Positions 1 to 6,811 of a stretch of 18,523 bases of DNA are shown here, in pieces (the first letter of the stretch is position 1; the number at the start of each line of letters is the position of its first letter). The DNA comes from an uncultured Clostridia bacterium. Its GTDB lineage: Bacteria > Bacillota > Clostridia > Oscillospirales > Ruminococcaceae. The notes under the pieces were generated by a model. It had not been told where the DNA came from. It did no database searches and worked only from the letters and a program-made list of their open reading frames with translations. The position numbers and the translations under genes are program-made. The stretch is from contig CALXKG010000146.1 of NCBI GenBank assembly GCA_944388825.1, positions 1 to 18,523 on the forward strand, in the 5' to 3' direction.

Positions 1-47
1 GACTGAAAATCCCCGTGTCGTTGGTTCGATTCCGACCGGAGGCACCA
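1..47 (+). tRNA. tRNA-Phe (GAA), 5' part missing
   Basis: The window opens inside this tRNA, in the 5' strand of the anticodon stem. The anticodon loop CTGAAAA at 3-9 gives anticodon GAA, followed by the 3' anticodon stem TCCCC, a variable loop, the T-arm GTTGG-TTCGATT-CCGAC, the 3' acceptor strand CGGAGGC, discriminator A and an encoded CCA at 45-47. This pattern is typical of bacterial tRNA-Phe. The acceptor 5' strand (expected GCCTCCG) lies outside the window, so identity rests on the anticodon loop and 3' half. Confidence 0.88.
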
Positions 48-50
48 TAT

Positions 51-126
51 GCGGATTTAGCTCATCTGGTAGAGCGCCACCTTGCCAAGGTGGAGGTAGC
101 GAGTTCGAGCCTCGTAATCCGCTCCA
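51..126 (+). tRNA. tRNA-Gly (GCC)
   Basis: Complete cloverleaf: the acceptor strands GCGGATT and AATCCGC pair perfectly, the anticodon stem is CCACC/GGTGG around loop TTGCCAA (anticodon GCC), and the T-loop is TTCGAGC. Discriminator T and the CCA tail are encoded. It begins three bases after the preceding tRNA and ends four bases before the next, so the three tRNAs are probably one transcript. Confidence 0.97.
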
Positions 127-130
127 ATCC

Positions 131-205
131 GGTGTCATAGCCAAGCGGTAAGGCAAGGGACTGCAACTCCCTGATTCCCCAGTTCAAATCTGGGTGACAC
201 CTCCA
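131..205 (+). tRNA. tRNA-Cys (GCA)
   Basis: Complete cloverleaf: acceptor strands GGTGTCA/TGACACC, anticodon stem AGGGA/TCCCT around loop CTGCAAC (anticodon GCA), and T-arm CCCAG-TTCAAAT-CTGGG. Discriminator T and CCA are encoded. It is the last tRNA of the cluster and is followed directly by a terminator hairpin. Confidence 0.97.
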
Positions 206-206
206 G

Positions 207-239
207 AAAATGACTCGCACGCAGGTGCGGGTCATTTTT
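207..239 (+). terminator. Intrinsic terminator of the tRNA cluster
   Basis: A near-perfect stem of 14 pairs (arms 207-220 and 225-238, one G-T pair) closes on the four-base loop GCAG, and its 3' arm runs into TTTTTC. It starts one base after the CCA of tRNA-Cys, so it is best read as the terminator of the tRNA transcript. Confidence 0.9.
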
Positions 240-263
240 CTTTTTATTTCCATATACTCCCTG

Positions 264-306
264 AAAGCAGCCTTTTCGCACCGGATACCGAAAAGACTGC
301 TTTTTT
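264..306 (+). terminator. Second hairpin with T-tract: tandem terminator or attenuator
   Basis: Arms AAAGCAG and CTGCTTT, then CTTTTCG and CGAAAAG, form a long stem with one internal mismatch around a ten-base loop. The 3' arm ends in six T. It lies between the first terminator and the ABC exporter genes. It may be a tandem terminator for the tRNAs. Because almost no space remains between it and the ribosome site of the next gene, it could instead be an attenuator in that operon's leader. A possible -10 (TATACT, 253-258) lies just before it, without a convincing -35. Confidence 0.75.
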
Positions 307-342
307 GCTGTCCAAATCATTTACCGGGAAAGGAGCATAACC

Positions 343-1335
343 ATGATCGAAATGCAGCACATCAACAAGACCTTTTATGTCCGGCGGCGGGAGGCGGGCC
401 TGAAAAACGCGGCCGCCGCCCTCTTTAAAAAGCGGGAGCCGGTAAACGCCCTTCAGGATATCAGCTTCCGGATCGAGGAAGGGGAGATGGTCGGCTACAT
501 CGGCCCCAACGGCGCCGGCAAGTCGACGACCATCAAGGTGATGACCGGCGTCCTGACCCCAGACTCCGGCCTCTGCCGGGTGGACGGGCGGGTGCCCTGG
601 AAGGAACGGAAGGCCCACGCCGCCCATATCGGCGTCGTCTTCGGGCAGCGCAGCCAGCTGTGGTGGGACCTGCCGGTAAACGACTCTTTCGACCTCATCC
701 GGGACATCTACCGGGTGCCGGAAGACCGGTACCGGAAAAACGTCCGGGCGCTTGCGGAAATGCTGGCGCTGGGGGATATTTTAAAGACCCCGGCCCGCCA
801 GCTTTCGCTGGGCCAGCGGGAACGGTGCGAGATCGCCGCTTCCCTGCTGCACGACCCGGCGGTGCTCTTTCTGGACGAGCCGACCATCGGCCTGGACGCC
901 GCTTCCAAGCTGGCGGTACGGGAGTTTATCCGGGAGTTAAACCGCGCCCGCGGGACGACCATCCTGCTGACTACCCACGATATGCAGGATATCGAGGCGC
1001 TGACCCGCCGGATCATCCTGATCGGCAAAGGGCGGATCCTGTTAGACGGCGGACTGGAAGCGTTAAAAGCGGCCCTCTCCCCCGTCCGGACCGTCACCGT
1101 CTCGGGGCGGGAAAGGGCGCCCGGGGCGGAAATTTCCCTGCCGGAAGGGGCGGCGGTCCGCGGGCGGCAGGGGCAGGGGAACATCCGGCTGACCCTGTCG
1201 GCCGATACCCGGACCCTGCCGGTCCCGGCGCTGATCGAAGCCCTTTCCCGCCAGCTGGAATTGACCGACCTTTCGGTCGAAGAGGCGTCGATGGACGAGG
1301 TCGTCCTCTCCCTCTACAAAAAATACGAGATTTGA
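343..1335 (+). CDS. ABC exporter ATP-binding protein (COG4586 type)
   Basis: ATPase of a three-component ABC exporter on the inner face of the membrane. Visible motifs are Walker A GPNGAGKST (about 54-62), Q-loop Gln102, signature LSLGQ (154-158), Walker B VLFLDE (174-179) and H-loop His212. An insert of about 17 residues precedes the first strand after residue 18, as is usual in COG4586 ATPases, and residues 230-330 form a C-terminal extension. The 330-aa length is normal for the family. The ATG follows AAAGGAG. The next two genes encode the matching permeases, with 13 and 10 bases between genes, so the three form an operon. A related cyanobacterial system is described as a methyl-viologen exporter; the substrate here cannot be told from sequence. 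Confidence 0.9.
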   Translation: MIEMQHINKTFYVRRREAGLKNAAAALFKKREPVNALQDISFRIEEGEMVGYIGPNGAGKSTTIKVMTGVLTPDSGLCRVDGRVPWKERKAHAAHIGVVFGQRSQLWWDLPVNDSFDLIRDIYRVPEDRYRKNVRALAEMLALGDILKTPARQLSLGQRERCEIAASLLHDPAVLFLDEPTIGLDAASKLAVREFIRELNRARGTTILLTTHDMQDIEALTRRIILIGKGRILLDGGLEALKAALSPVRTVTVSGRERAPGAEISLPEGAAVRGRQGQGNIRLTLSADTRTLPVPALIEALSRQLELTDLSVEEASMDEVVLSLYKKYEI

Positions 1336-1348
1336 AAGGAGAAAGACG

Positions 1349-2164
1349 ATGCGGCCAAACCGATACAAGCAATACGCAACCCTTTTCCGGGTGCGTTTTC
1401 TCACCGGGCTGCAATACCGGGCGGCGGCGCTGGCCGGTATTGCGACCCAGTTCGCCTGGGGCGGGCTGATGGTGCTGCTCTACCGGGCCTTTTACGCGGC
1501 GGACCCGTCCGCCTTCCCGATGCCGCTGCAGGCGGCCTGCAGCTACATCTGGATGCAGCAGGCCTTCCTGGCGGTATTTATGACCTGGGGGATGGACGCC
1601 TCCCCCATCGCCCTTATCCGGGACGGCGGCGTCTCCTACGAGCTCTGCCGTCCGGTCGACCTCTACTGGATGTGGTTTACCAAAGAATGCGCCTACCGGC
1701 TTTCCAAGGCGGCGCTGCGGTGTATGCCGATCCTTCTGTTTGCCGCCCTGCTGCCGGCCCCCTACGGGCTGCGGATCCCGGGGGCGGCGGAACTGGGGCT
1801 GTTCCTTGTATCCGGGACGCTGGCCCTTTTTTGCATCGCGGCGCTGGGGCTGCTCATCGACGTCTCGACCTTTTACACGCTGGACGCGACCGGAGTGCGG
1901 TCGCTGCTGACAAACGCGGCGGACTTTTTGTCCGGCGGGCTGGTGCCGCTGGCCTTCCTGCCGGCGGAACTGGGGAAATTCCTCACCCTTCTGCCGTTTG
2001 CCGGGATGGAGAACACGCCGCTGATGCTCTTTAACGGGCAGCTGGCGGGCCGGGCGGCGGCGGAAGCGCTTTTATTGCAGCTTTTCTGGACGGCTGTGCT
2101 GATCGGGGGCGGGCGGCTCTGGATGAAAAAGGCGCTGCGGAAGGTCGTCGCCCAGGGCGGATAA
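1349..2164 (+). CDS. ABC-2 type permease subunit (COG4587-like)
   Basis: Integral membrane subunit of the exporter encoded with the preceding ATPase. The 271 residues contain about six hydrophobic segments, for example around 25-45, 60-80, 110-135, 145-170, 175-205 and 235-255. The stretch RDGGVSYELCRPVDLYW (about 92-108) between the second and third helices is the conserved cytoplasmic loop typical of this family, where the permease contacts the ATPase. GAAAGGAG lies seven bases before the ATG. Half-transporters of this type work as heterodimers, and the next gene is the partner. The family call is from pattern recognition; the substrate is unknown. Confidence 0.82.
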   Translation: MRPNRYKQYATLFRVRFLTGLQYRAAALAGIATQFAWGGLMVLLYRAFYAADPSAFPMPLQAACSYIWMQQAFLAVFMTWGMDASPIALIRDGGVSYELCRPVDLYWMWFTKECAYRLSKAALRCMPILLFAALLPAPYGLRIPGAAELGLFLVSGTLALFCIAALGLLIDVSTFYTLDATGVRSLLTNAADFLSGGLVPLAFLPAELGKFLTLLPFAGMENTPLMLFNGQLAGRAAAEALLLQLFWTAVLIGGGRLWMKKALRKVVAQGG

Positions 2165-2174
2165 GGAGGTTTAC

Positions 2175-2960
2175 ATGGACAGTCTCAAACTTTATTTCCA
2201 CTATCTCTCCCTTCACCTGCGGGAGCGGATGGAGTACAAAAAATCGCTGCTGCTGGGGCTTTTCGGGCAGTTTATCGTCAGCTTTTCCCTTTTCCTCTCG
2301 ATCTATTTCCTGTTCCGGCGGTTCCACGCGGTCGCGGGGTTTACCTTTTCCCAGGTGCTGCTCTCCTTCAGCGTCGTGATGATGGCCTTTTCCCTTTCCG
2401 AAATTTTCTTCCGGGGGTTTGACCTCTTCCCGCAGATGCTGGGCAACGGCGAATTCGACCGGGTGCTGGTGCGGCCGCGGAGCCCGGTTTTGCTGGTCGT
2501 CTGCTCCAAATTCCAGTTGGACCGCCTTTCCCGGGTCTTGCAGGGGGCCGTCACCCTTATATATGCGCTCCCCCGCTGCGGGGTCGACTGGACGCCGGAA
2601 AAAGCGGCGGTACTGGGCTTGATGCTGCTCTGCGGGACGGTCGTCTTCTGCTGCCTGTTTGTCTGCGGGGCGGCCGCCGCCTTTTTCACGATCGAGGGCA
2701 TCGAGTTTATCAATATCTTTACCGACGGCGCCCGGGAGTTCGGCGCCTACCCGATGGCGGTTTACGGCAAAGCGGTGCTTACCTTTACGACATTTGTCAT
2801 CCCGATCGCCTGTTTCCAGTACTGGCCGGTGGTCTGGCTGACCGGCGGGACGGACGATCTGCTTTACGCCCTCTGCCCGCTGTTTTCGCTCCTGTTTATC
2901 TTCCCTGCCCTGCTGCTCTGGAAGTGGGGGGTCCGCAAGTACCAGTCTACCGGGTCGTAA
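2175..2960 (+). CDS. ABC-2 type permease subunit (COG3694/DUF990-like)
   Basis: Second permease of the same exporter, 261 residues with about six membrane segments. It carries the family loop GNGEFDRVLVRPRSPV (about 90-105), which matches the equivalent ABC-2 coupling loop in the partner permease, and the stretch EFINIFTDGAREFGAYP (about 176-192) that is common in DUF990 proteins. AAGGAGG sits seven bases before the ATG. The pair of permeases plus one ATPase makes a complete exporter. No clear terminator follows; the next 90 bases lead to a separate promoter. Confidence 0.82.
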   Translation: MDSLKLYFHYLSLHLRERMEYKKSLLLGLFGQFIVSFSLFLSIYFLFRRFHAVAGFTFSQVLLSFSVVMMAFSLSEIFFRGFDLFPQMLGNGEFDRVLVRPRSPVLLVVCSKFQLDRLSRVLQGAVTLIYALPRCGVDWTPEKAAVLGLMLLCGTVVFCCLFVCGAAAAFFTIEGIEFINIFTDGAREFGAYPMAVYGKAVLTFTTFVIPIACFQYWPVVWLTGGTDDLLYALCPLFSLLFIFPALLLWKWGVRKYQSTGS

Positions 2961-2975
2961 GGCAGAATATAAAAG

Positions 2976-2988
2976 TTACAAATTGTAA
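2976..2988. repeat. 13-bp palindrome TTACAA-A-TTGTAA
   Basis: A perfect 6-1-6 palindrome in the 133-base gap between the exporter operon and the next gene, about 65 bases upstream of a -10 box. It is too tight to form a terminator hairpin and has no T-tract, so a protein-binding site is the simpler reading. No regulator is assigned. Confidence 0.35.
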
Positions 2989-3050
2989 GATTTTGTCAAA
3001 AAACAGACGGCAAGTTCATCCCTTTGCCAATATGCCTCCCGCCTGGATGG

Positions 3051-3059
3051 TGCTATAAT
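3051..3059 (+). promoter_or_regulatory. Extended -10 promoter for the ion permease operon
   Basis: TGC-TATAAT is a perfect extended -10 element. It lies 34 bases before the ATG at 3094. No -35 hexamer occurs at 16-18 bp spacing; TTGCCA at 3024-3029 is 24 bases away, too far. Extended -10 promoters can act without a good -35. Confidence 0.7.
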
Positions 3060-3093
3060 GGAAACAGGATGCAGAACAGGAGGTTTTAAAAAG

Positions 3094-4422
3094 ATGGTTG
3101 CACAAATACTGGCAGTCGTAATCTTTGCCGTGATGTTTGCCCTGATCGTCTGGGACAAGATCGAACGGCATATCGTCACATTGGGGTGCGGGCTTCTGAC
3201 GCTGGCGCTGGTGTTCGGGCTGGCGATGCGGGACGGCGGCGCCGTTTGGGAAACGCTCAACATCGGCAGCATTTTCACCCCGGGATTCTGGTATTCCGCC
3301 GGCATCAACTGGTCGACGATCCTTTTCATCGCCGGCATGATGGTCATGGTGGAAGGGATGGCCCGGGCGGGCTTTTTCCAGTGGCTCTGCATGAATCTGG
3401 CCCGTCTGGTCCACTATAAGCCGGTCCCGCTGTTTGTCACCTTTATGCTCATCTCCGCTTTCCTGTCGATGTTTATCGACAGCATCACCGTCATCCTGTT
3501 TTTGGCGGCGGTCACGGTCGAGCTGGGGAAACTGTTAAAAATCGACCCGGTGCCGATGATCCTTTCGGAGATCTTCTGCGCCAACCTGGGCGGCTCGGCC
3601 ACCATGTGCGGCGACCCGCCCAACATCATCATCGGCACCTCGCTGGGGTACTCTTTCTGGGACTTTCTCAGCAACACCGGCGTCATGGTGGCCATCAGCC
3701 TTGTGCTGGTCGTTTTTTACTTCTACTTTATCTTCCGGAAAGAGCTGGCGGACGCCGCCGGCGGCTTTACGCCGGAAAACCTGCCCGACCCGAAAAGCGC
3801 CATCCGCAACCGGCGGGATTTCGCCGTCAGCAGTGTGATCTTCGCCTGCGCGGTGGTGCTGCTGGTCACCCATGCCCAAACCGGGCTGACCGTCGCCTTT
3901 ATCGGGATGGCCATCGCCCTGGTCACGCTTCTGGCTTCCGGGCGGCATATGCTGTTTTTGCTGCAGCGGGTCGACTATAAGACGCTTCTGTTCTTCGTCG
4001 GGCTGTTTGTCGTCGTCAGCGGCCTGGAGCAGACCGGCGTGCTGGAGATCGTCGCCGGGTTTATCGGCAATGTCAGCGGCGGCAACCTCCGGCTGATGGT
4101 CGCGATCATCATCTGGCTGTCGGCCGTCGCCAGCGCCTTTATCGACAACATCCCCTTCGCGGCGACGATGCTGCCGGTCATCCGGAGCCTGGCGGCCGTA
4201 CAGGGGATCGACCCGGCAACGCTGGCCTGGGCGCTGTCGATGGGGACGGATATCGGCGGCAGCGCGACCCCGATCGGCGCGTCCGCCAACGTCGTCGGCC
4301 TTTCGGTGGCGGCGAAAAACGGCCACTTTATCGGCTGGGGCAGGTACTGCAAGGTCTCCGCCCCGGCGACAGTCATCGTCGTGGCGGTGTCGATGCTGTT
4401 CATGTTCGTCCGGTACTGTTAA
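3094..4422 (+). CDS. ArsB/NhaD-like (SLC13/CitM superfamily) ion permease
   Basis: Polytopic secondary transporter of the ion-transporter superfamily that includes ArsB, NhaD and CitM; the substrate could be Na+/H+, an oxyanion or a dicarboxylate. The start at 3094 is chosen because AGGAGG lies eight bases before it; an in-frame ATG 36 bases earlier overlaps the -10 box and has no ribosome site. The 442 residues have about 11 hydrophobic segments. Two inverted-repeat cores typical of the fold are visible: FIDSITVIL (128-136) with NLGGSATMCGDPPN (164-177), and FIDNIPFAATMLP (349-361) with DIGGSATPIGASAN (386-399). It is followed after 15 bases by a cytidylate-kinase-like gene, an unexplained pairing. 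Confidence 0.85.
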   Translation: MVAQILAVVIFAVMFALIVWDKIERHIVTLGCGLLTLALVFGLAMRDGGAVWETLNIGSIFTPGFWYSAGINWSTILFIAGMMVMVEGMARAGFFQWLCMNLARLVHYKPVPLFVTFMLISAFLSMFIDSITVILFLAAVTVELGKLLKIDPVPMILSEIFCANLGGSATMCGDPPNIIIGTSLGYSFWDFLSNTGVMVAISLVLVVFYFYFIFRKELADAAGGFTPENLPDPKSAIRNRRDFAVSSVIFACAVVLLVTHAQTGLTVAFIGMAIALVTLLASGRHMLFLLQRVDYKTLLFFVGLFVVVSGLEQTGVLEIVAGFIGNVSGGNLRLMVAIIIWLSAVASAFIDNIPFAATMLPVIRSLAAVQGIDPATLAWALSMGTDIGGSATPIGASANVVGLSVAAKNGHFIGWGRYCKVSAPATVIVVAVSMLFMFVRYC

Positions 4423-4437
4423 CAAGGGGAGGTCCTT

Positions 4438-5037
4438 ATGGATAAACAGGTTATTGTCAGCATCAGCCGCGAATTCTGCAGCGGCGGCCATCAGATCGGC
4501 GAAGCCGTCGCCAAAGCCCTGGGGATGGGGTTCTGCGACCGGAATATGCTGGACGAGATCGCCCAGCGGAAAAACATCCGGATCGAGTATCTGGAAAAGT
4601 ACGACGAAAAGCCCCGGAACCTGCTCCTTTCCAGGCGGGTGGGCGCTTTTTCCAATTCGATCGAGGATATCATCGCCGAAATGCAGTTTGAGTACCTGCG
4701 GGACCGGGCCGCCAGCGGGGAGTCCTTCGTCGTCGTCGGCCGGTGCGCCGACAGCGTTTTGCGGGGCCGCAAATGCCTGATCCCGGTCTTTGTGATGGGC
4801 GACGAGGAAGATAAGATCGCCGAGGCCTGCCGCCGCTACAACATCAGCCGGGAAGAAGCGGCCGCCAAGATGCGCCGCCACGACCGGGCGCGGAAACAGT
4901 ACCATAACCGCTACAGCGAAGGCAAGTGGGGGGATTCCCGCTGCTACGACCTGTGCATCAACAGCAGCAGGCTGGGGATCGAACAGACGGCCGTCCTGCT
5001 GACCGAGTATATCCGCCAGCGTGCGGCGCGGTTTTAA
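4438..5037 (+). CDS. Cytidylate kinase-like family protein (Cytidylate_kin2 type)
   Basis: The 199-residue protein has the layout of the cytidylate-kinase-like P-loop family common in Clostridia. The N-terminal ISREFCSGGHQIGEAVAK (9-26) corresponds to the nucleotide-binding loop, usually SRxxGSGG; the first glycine is Cys14 here. Further family stretches are GFCDRNMLDEIA (31-42), VVVGRCAD (about 100-107) and a basic lid-like region RRHDRARKQYHNRYSEGKWGD (about 142-162). The true substrate is not established for most members, and this is not the housekeeping Cmk. GGGGAGG precedes the ATG. It is translated 15 bases after the permease and ends before a shared terminator, so the two genes are co-transcribed. 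Confidence 0.8.
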   Translation: MDKQVIVSISREFCSGGHQIGEAVAKALGMGFCDRNMLDEIAQRKNIRIEYLEKYDEKPRNLLLSRRVGAFSNSIEDIIAEMQFEYLRDRAASGESFVVVGRCADSVLRGRKCLIPVFVMGDEEDKIAEACRRYNISREEAAAKMRRHDRARKQYHNRYSEGKWGDSRCYDLCINSSRLGIEQTAVLLTEYIRQRAARF

Positions 5038-5114
5038 ATCCAATACCATCAAAACGCCATAAGAAGAAAACGGGCCTGCGCTTCAGCCTGAATGTGGAAA
5101 ACAGGTTGAAACAG

Positions 5115-5171
5115 GTGAAAAACTCCCCCGCCGGACGGCAGAAACGCCGTCCGTACGGGGGAGTTTTTCAC
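5115..5171. terminator. Bidirectional terminator between convergent genes
   Basis: Outer arms GTGAAAAACTCCCCCG (5115-5130) and their exact complement (5156-5171), plus inner arms GGACGGC/GCCGTCC (5133-5139, 5146-5152), make a long stem with a T-run in the 3' arm on both strands. It serves the kinase-like gene on plus and the sulfatase on minus. A further imperfect repeat, AGCCTGAATGTG (5085-5096) against 5169-5180, could extend or compete with the stem. Confidence 0.92.
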
Positions 5172-5196
5172 ATTCGGGCTTGAAAACGGAGGACTT

Positions 5197-6717
5197 TTAC
5201 GCCTCCCGCAGCCCCAGCCGGACAAACTGCTCCGCCGGCGCGCCGTGTTCTTCCAGCGCCTGCGCCAGCATTTCCGCCATCCGGGCCTCCAGCGCCGGGT
5301 CGGAAAGGGGGTGCAGCTGGTCGTTGTCCTGCCGGATGTCGAACAGGCGGGAAGTCCGCAGGTCGGGATCCGGCTTCATGCCCGCCTTTTCCATCAGCGG
5401 CGCCACCGCCCGGTTGACCGCCGCCTGGTCGATCCGGTAGACCGGCATCCCCGCCCAGGGGAGATAGTCCCCCGCCGTAAGCGCCCCTTCCGGCAGACCT
5501 TTCCCCAGATACCGCGGGAAGGTGGTCAGAATCGAGCCGTACCAGTAAAGCGGCGCGTTGTCCGGCACGGCCGCCCGGAAATAGGTGTAATGCCCGTCGG
5601 TGATGTTGACCGGCTGGCCGAACCAGCCGTACAGGGCGCAGTCCCGCACCTTCTCCGTTTCCCCGCGGAGCAGGGGCAGCAGGTCCCTGCCGTGGATCGG
5701 GTAAGGGATGCCCGCCCGCTCTTTCTCCGCCCCGTGCCAGGCAAGCAGGGTCGGGAAAAGATCGATATTCTGGGTGACGGCGTCCACCCGCTCCCCGGCC
5801 CGCTTATCCCCCGGCAGGTGGATAAACAGCGGGATCTGGGCCATTTCATTCCAGGCATGGAAAACGTTTTTGCCGGTGCGGCGGTGTTCGCCCAGCATAT
5901 GCCCGTGGTCGGAAGTGAAGACGACCAGCGTATCCTCCCAAAGGTTCTGCCGGTCCATCTCGTCCAGCAGTTTGCCCAGCCACTTATCCGCCATCGACAG
6001 CGACGCCATATACCGGTTCCGCAGGTGGCGGATCGCCTCCGGCGTCTCCTGTTCGCCCAGCTCGGCATACCGCGGCCAATCATAAAATCCCTCATAGTCG
6101 TCCGGGTACATCCGGATAAACTCTTCCGACGCCTCAAACGGCTCGTGGGGCGCGAATGTCTCCACATGCAGCAGGAAGTCGTCCGCCCCCTCGTTGTCGC
6201 GGAGCCACTGGGCCGCCGCCGCAAAGGTTTTGGGGGTCGGGTAGTCGGCATCGGAATGGTAGAGGATGCGGTTTAAGATGTTCTGCCGGTTGACCCGCCC
6301 GGCGGACGCTTCCGGCAGGCAGGGCCCGTTTACCCGGGAAACATAGGGGTCGTTTTCCTGCCCGCGGAAGAGCTCCCAGGTGTTATACTGCTGCATATAC
6401 CCTTCCCCGCCCACTTCGGCATAGTGGTAGTGGTCGGTGGCCAGATGGGAAAAGACCCCGTGCTGCCGCAGCAGGGCCGGGAGGGTGACGTCAAAGGGCT
6501 CGACCGGCCCCCAGTTCCGTTCCAGAAAGTTCAGCCGCCCGGTCAAAATGTCCCTTCTCGCCGGCATACAGGGAGCGGAGCCGATGTAATGCTGGTCAAA
6601 AACCATCGAACGGGCCGCCAGCCGGTCCAGGTTGGGGGTGATGGCGGGGGAATCCGGGTTATAGGCGTGGAGCATCTTCCGCTGGAGGGTGTCCATCAGG
6701 ATCAGTATCGTCTTCAT
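5197..6717 (-). CDS. Cytoplasmic Cys-type sulfatase (alkaline phosphatase superfamily)
   Basis: Hydrolyses sulfate esters, probably on an imported sugar. The signature Cys50-Met-Pro-Ala-Arg54 is the CxPxR motif whose cysteine is matured to formylglycine. Metal and active-site stretches include Asp9 (ILILMDT), His191 in FAPHEPF, Asp270-His271 in SDHGHMLGEH and Lys283 in TGKN. The 506-aa length fits the S1 sulfatases. There is no signal peptide, so it acts inside the cell. The ATG follows AAAGGACGG. It is the last gene of the transporter cluster, 94 bases after the second permease, with its own candidate promoter. No maturase (anSME) gene is in the window. Relatives include phosphonate monoester hydrolases, which share CxPxR, so the substrate is uncertain. 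Confidence 0.88.
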   Translation of the reverse strand: MKTILILMDTLQRKMLHAYNPDSPAITPNLDRLAARSMVFDQHYIGSAPCMPARRDILTGRLNFLERNWGPVEPFDVTLPALLRQHGVFSHLATDHYHYAEVGGEGYMQQYNTWELFRGQENDPYVSRVNGPCLPEASAGRVNRQNILNRILYHSDADYPTPKTFAAAAQWLRDNEGADDFLLHVETFAPHEPFEASEEFIRMYPDDYEGFYDWPRYAELGEQETPEAIRHLRNRYMASLSMADKWLGKLLDEMDRQNLWEDTLVVFTSDHGHMLGEHRRTGKNVFHAWNEMAQIPLFIHLPGDKRAGERVDAVTQNIDLFPTLLAWHGAEKERAGIPYPIHGRDLLPLLRGETEKVRDCALYGWFGQPVNITDGHYTYFRAAVPDNAPLYWYGSILTTFPRYLGKGLPEGALTAGDYLPWAGMPVYRIDQAAVNRAVAPLMEKAGMKPDPDLRTSRLFDIRQDNDQLHPLSDPALEARMAEMLAQALEEHGAPAEQFVRLGLREA

Positions 6718-6743
6718 CTTATCCGTCCTTTCTCAGGCAAATA

Positions 6744-6786
6744 TGCCTCTCCCTTTCATTATAGGGGGGAAAAGGGAGAGGCACAA
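6744..6786 (-). promoter_or_regulatory. Promoter inside a perfect 13-bp inverted repeat, before the sulfatase
   Basis: Read on the minus strand: -35 TTGTGC (6781-6786), a 17-bp spacer, and a perfect -10 TATAAT (6758-6763), giving a start about 35 bases before the sulfatase ATG. The arms TGCCTCTCCCTTT (6744-6756) and their exact complement (6771-6783) flank the -10, one arm reaching into the -35. There is no T-tract after the hairpin, so an operator is more likely than a terminator. The same dyad in RNA could also act as a stabilising or processing hairpin between the permease and sulfatase cistrons. Confidence 0.6.
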
Positions 6787-6811
6787 TGGAAAAATCTGCC
6801 GAAATTTTGCG

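Noticed and set aside
1..342. tRNA-associated integrated element
   Set aside because: No integrase, no duplicated tRNA 3' end, and the downstream genes match the composition of the rest of the window.
3535..5052. A 505-codon open frame on the minus strand opposite the permease and kinase-like genes
   Set aside because: Its translation is rich in Asp, Arg, Gly and Pro with no motif or membrane logic, and it is antiparallel to two clearly conserved genes; long antisense frames are expected at this G+C content.
5245..6276. A 343-codon open frame on the plus strand opposite the sulfatase
   Set aside because: Low-complexity Arg/Val/Pro-rich translation, no ribosome site, and the minus-strand frame carries intact sulfatase motifs.
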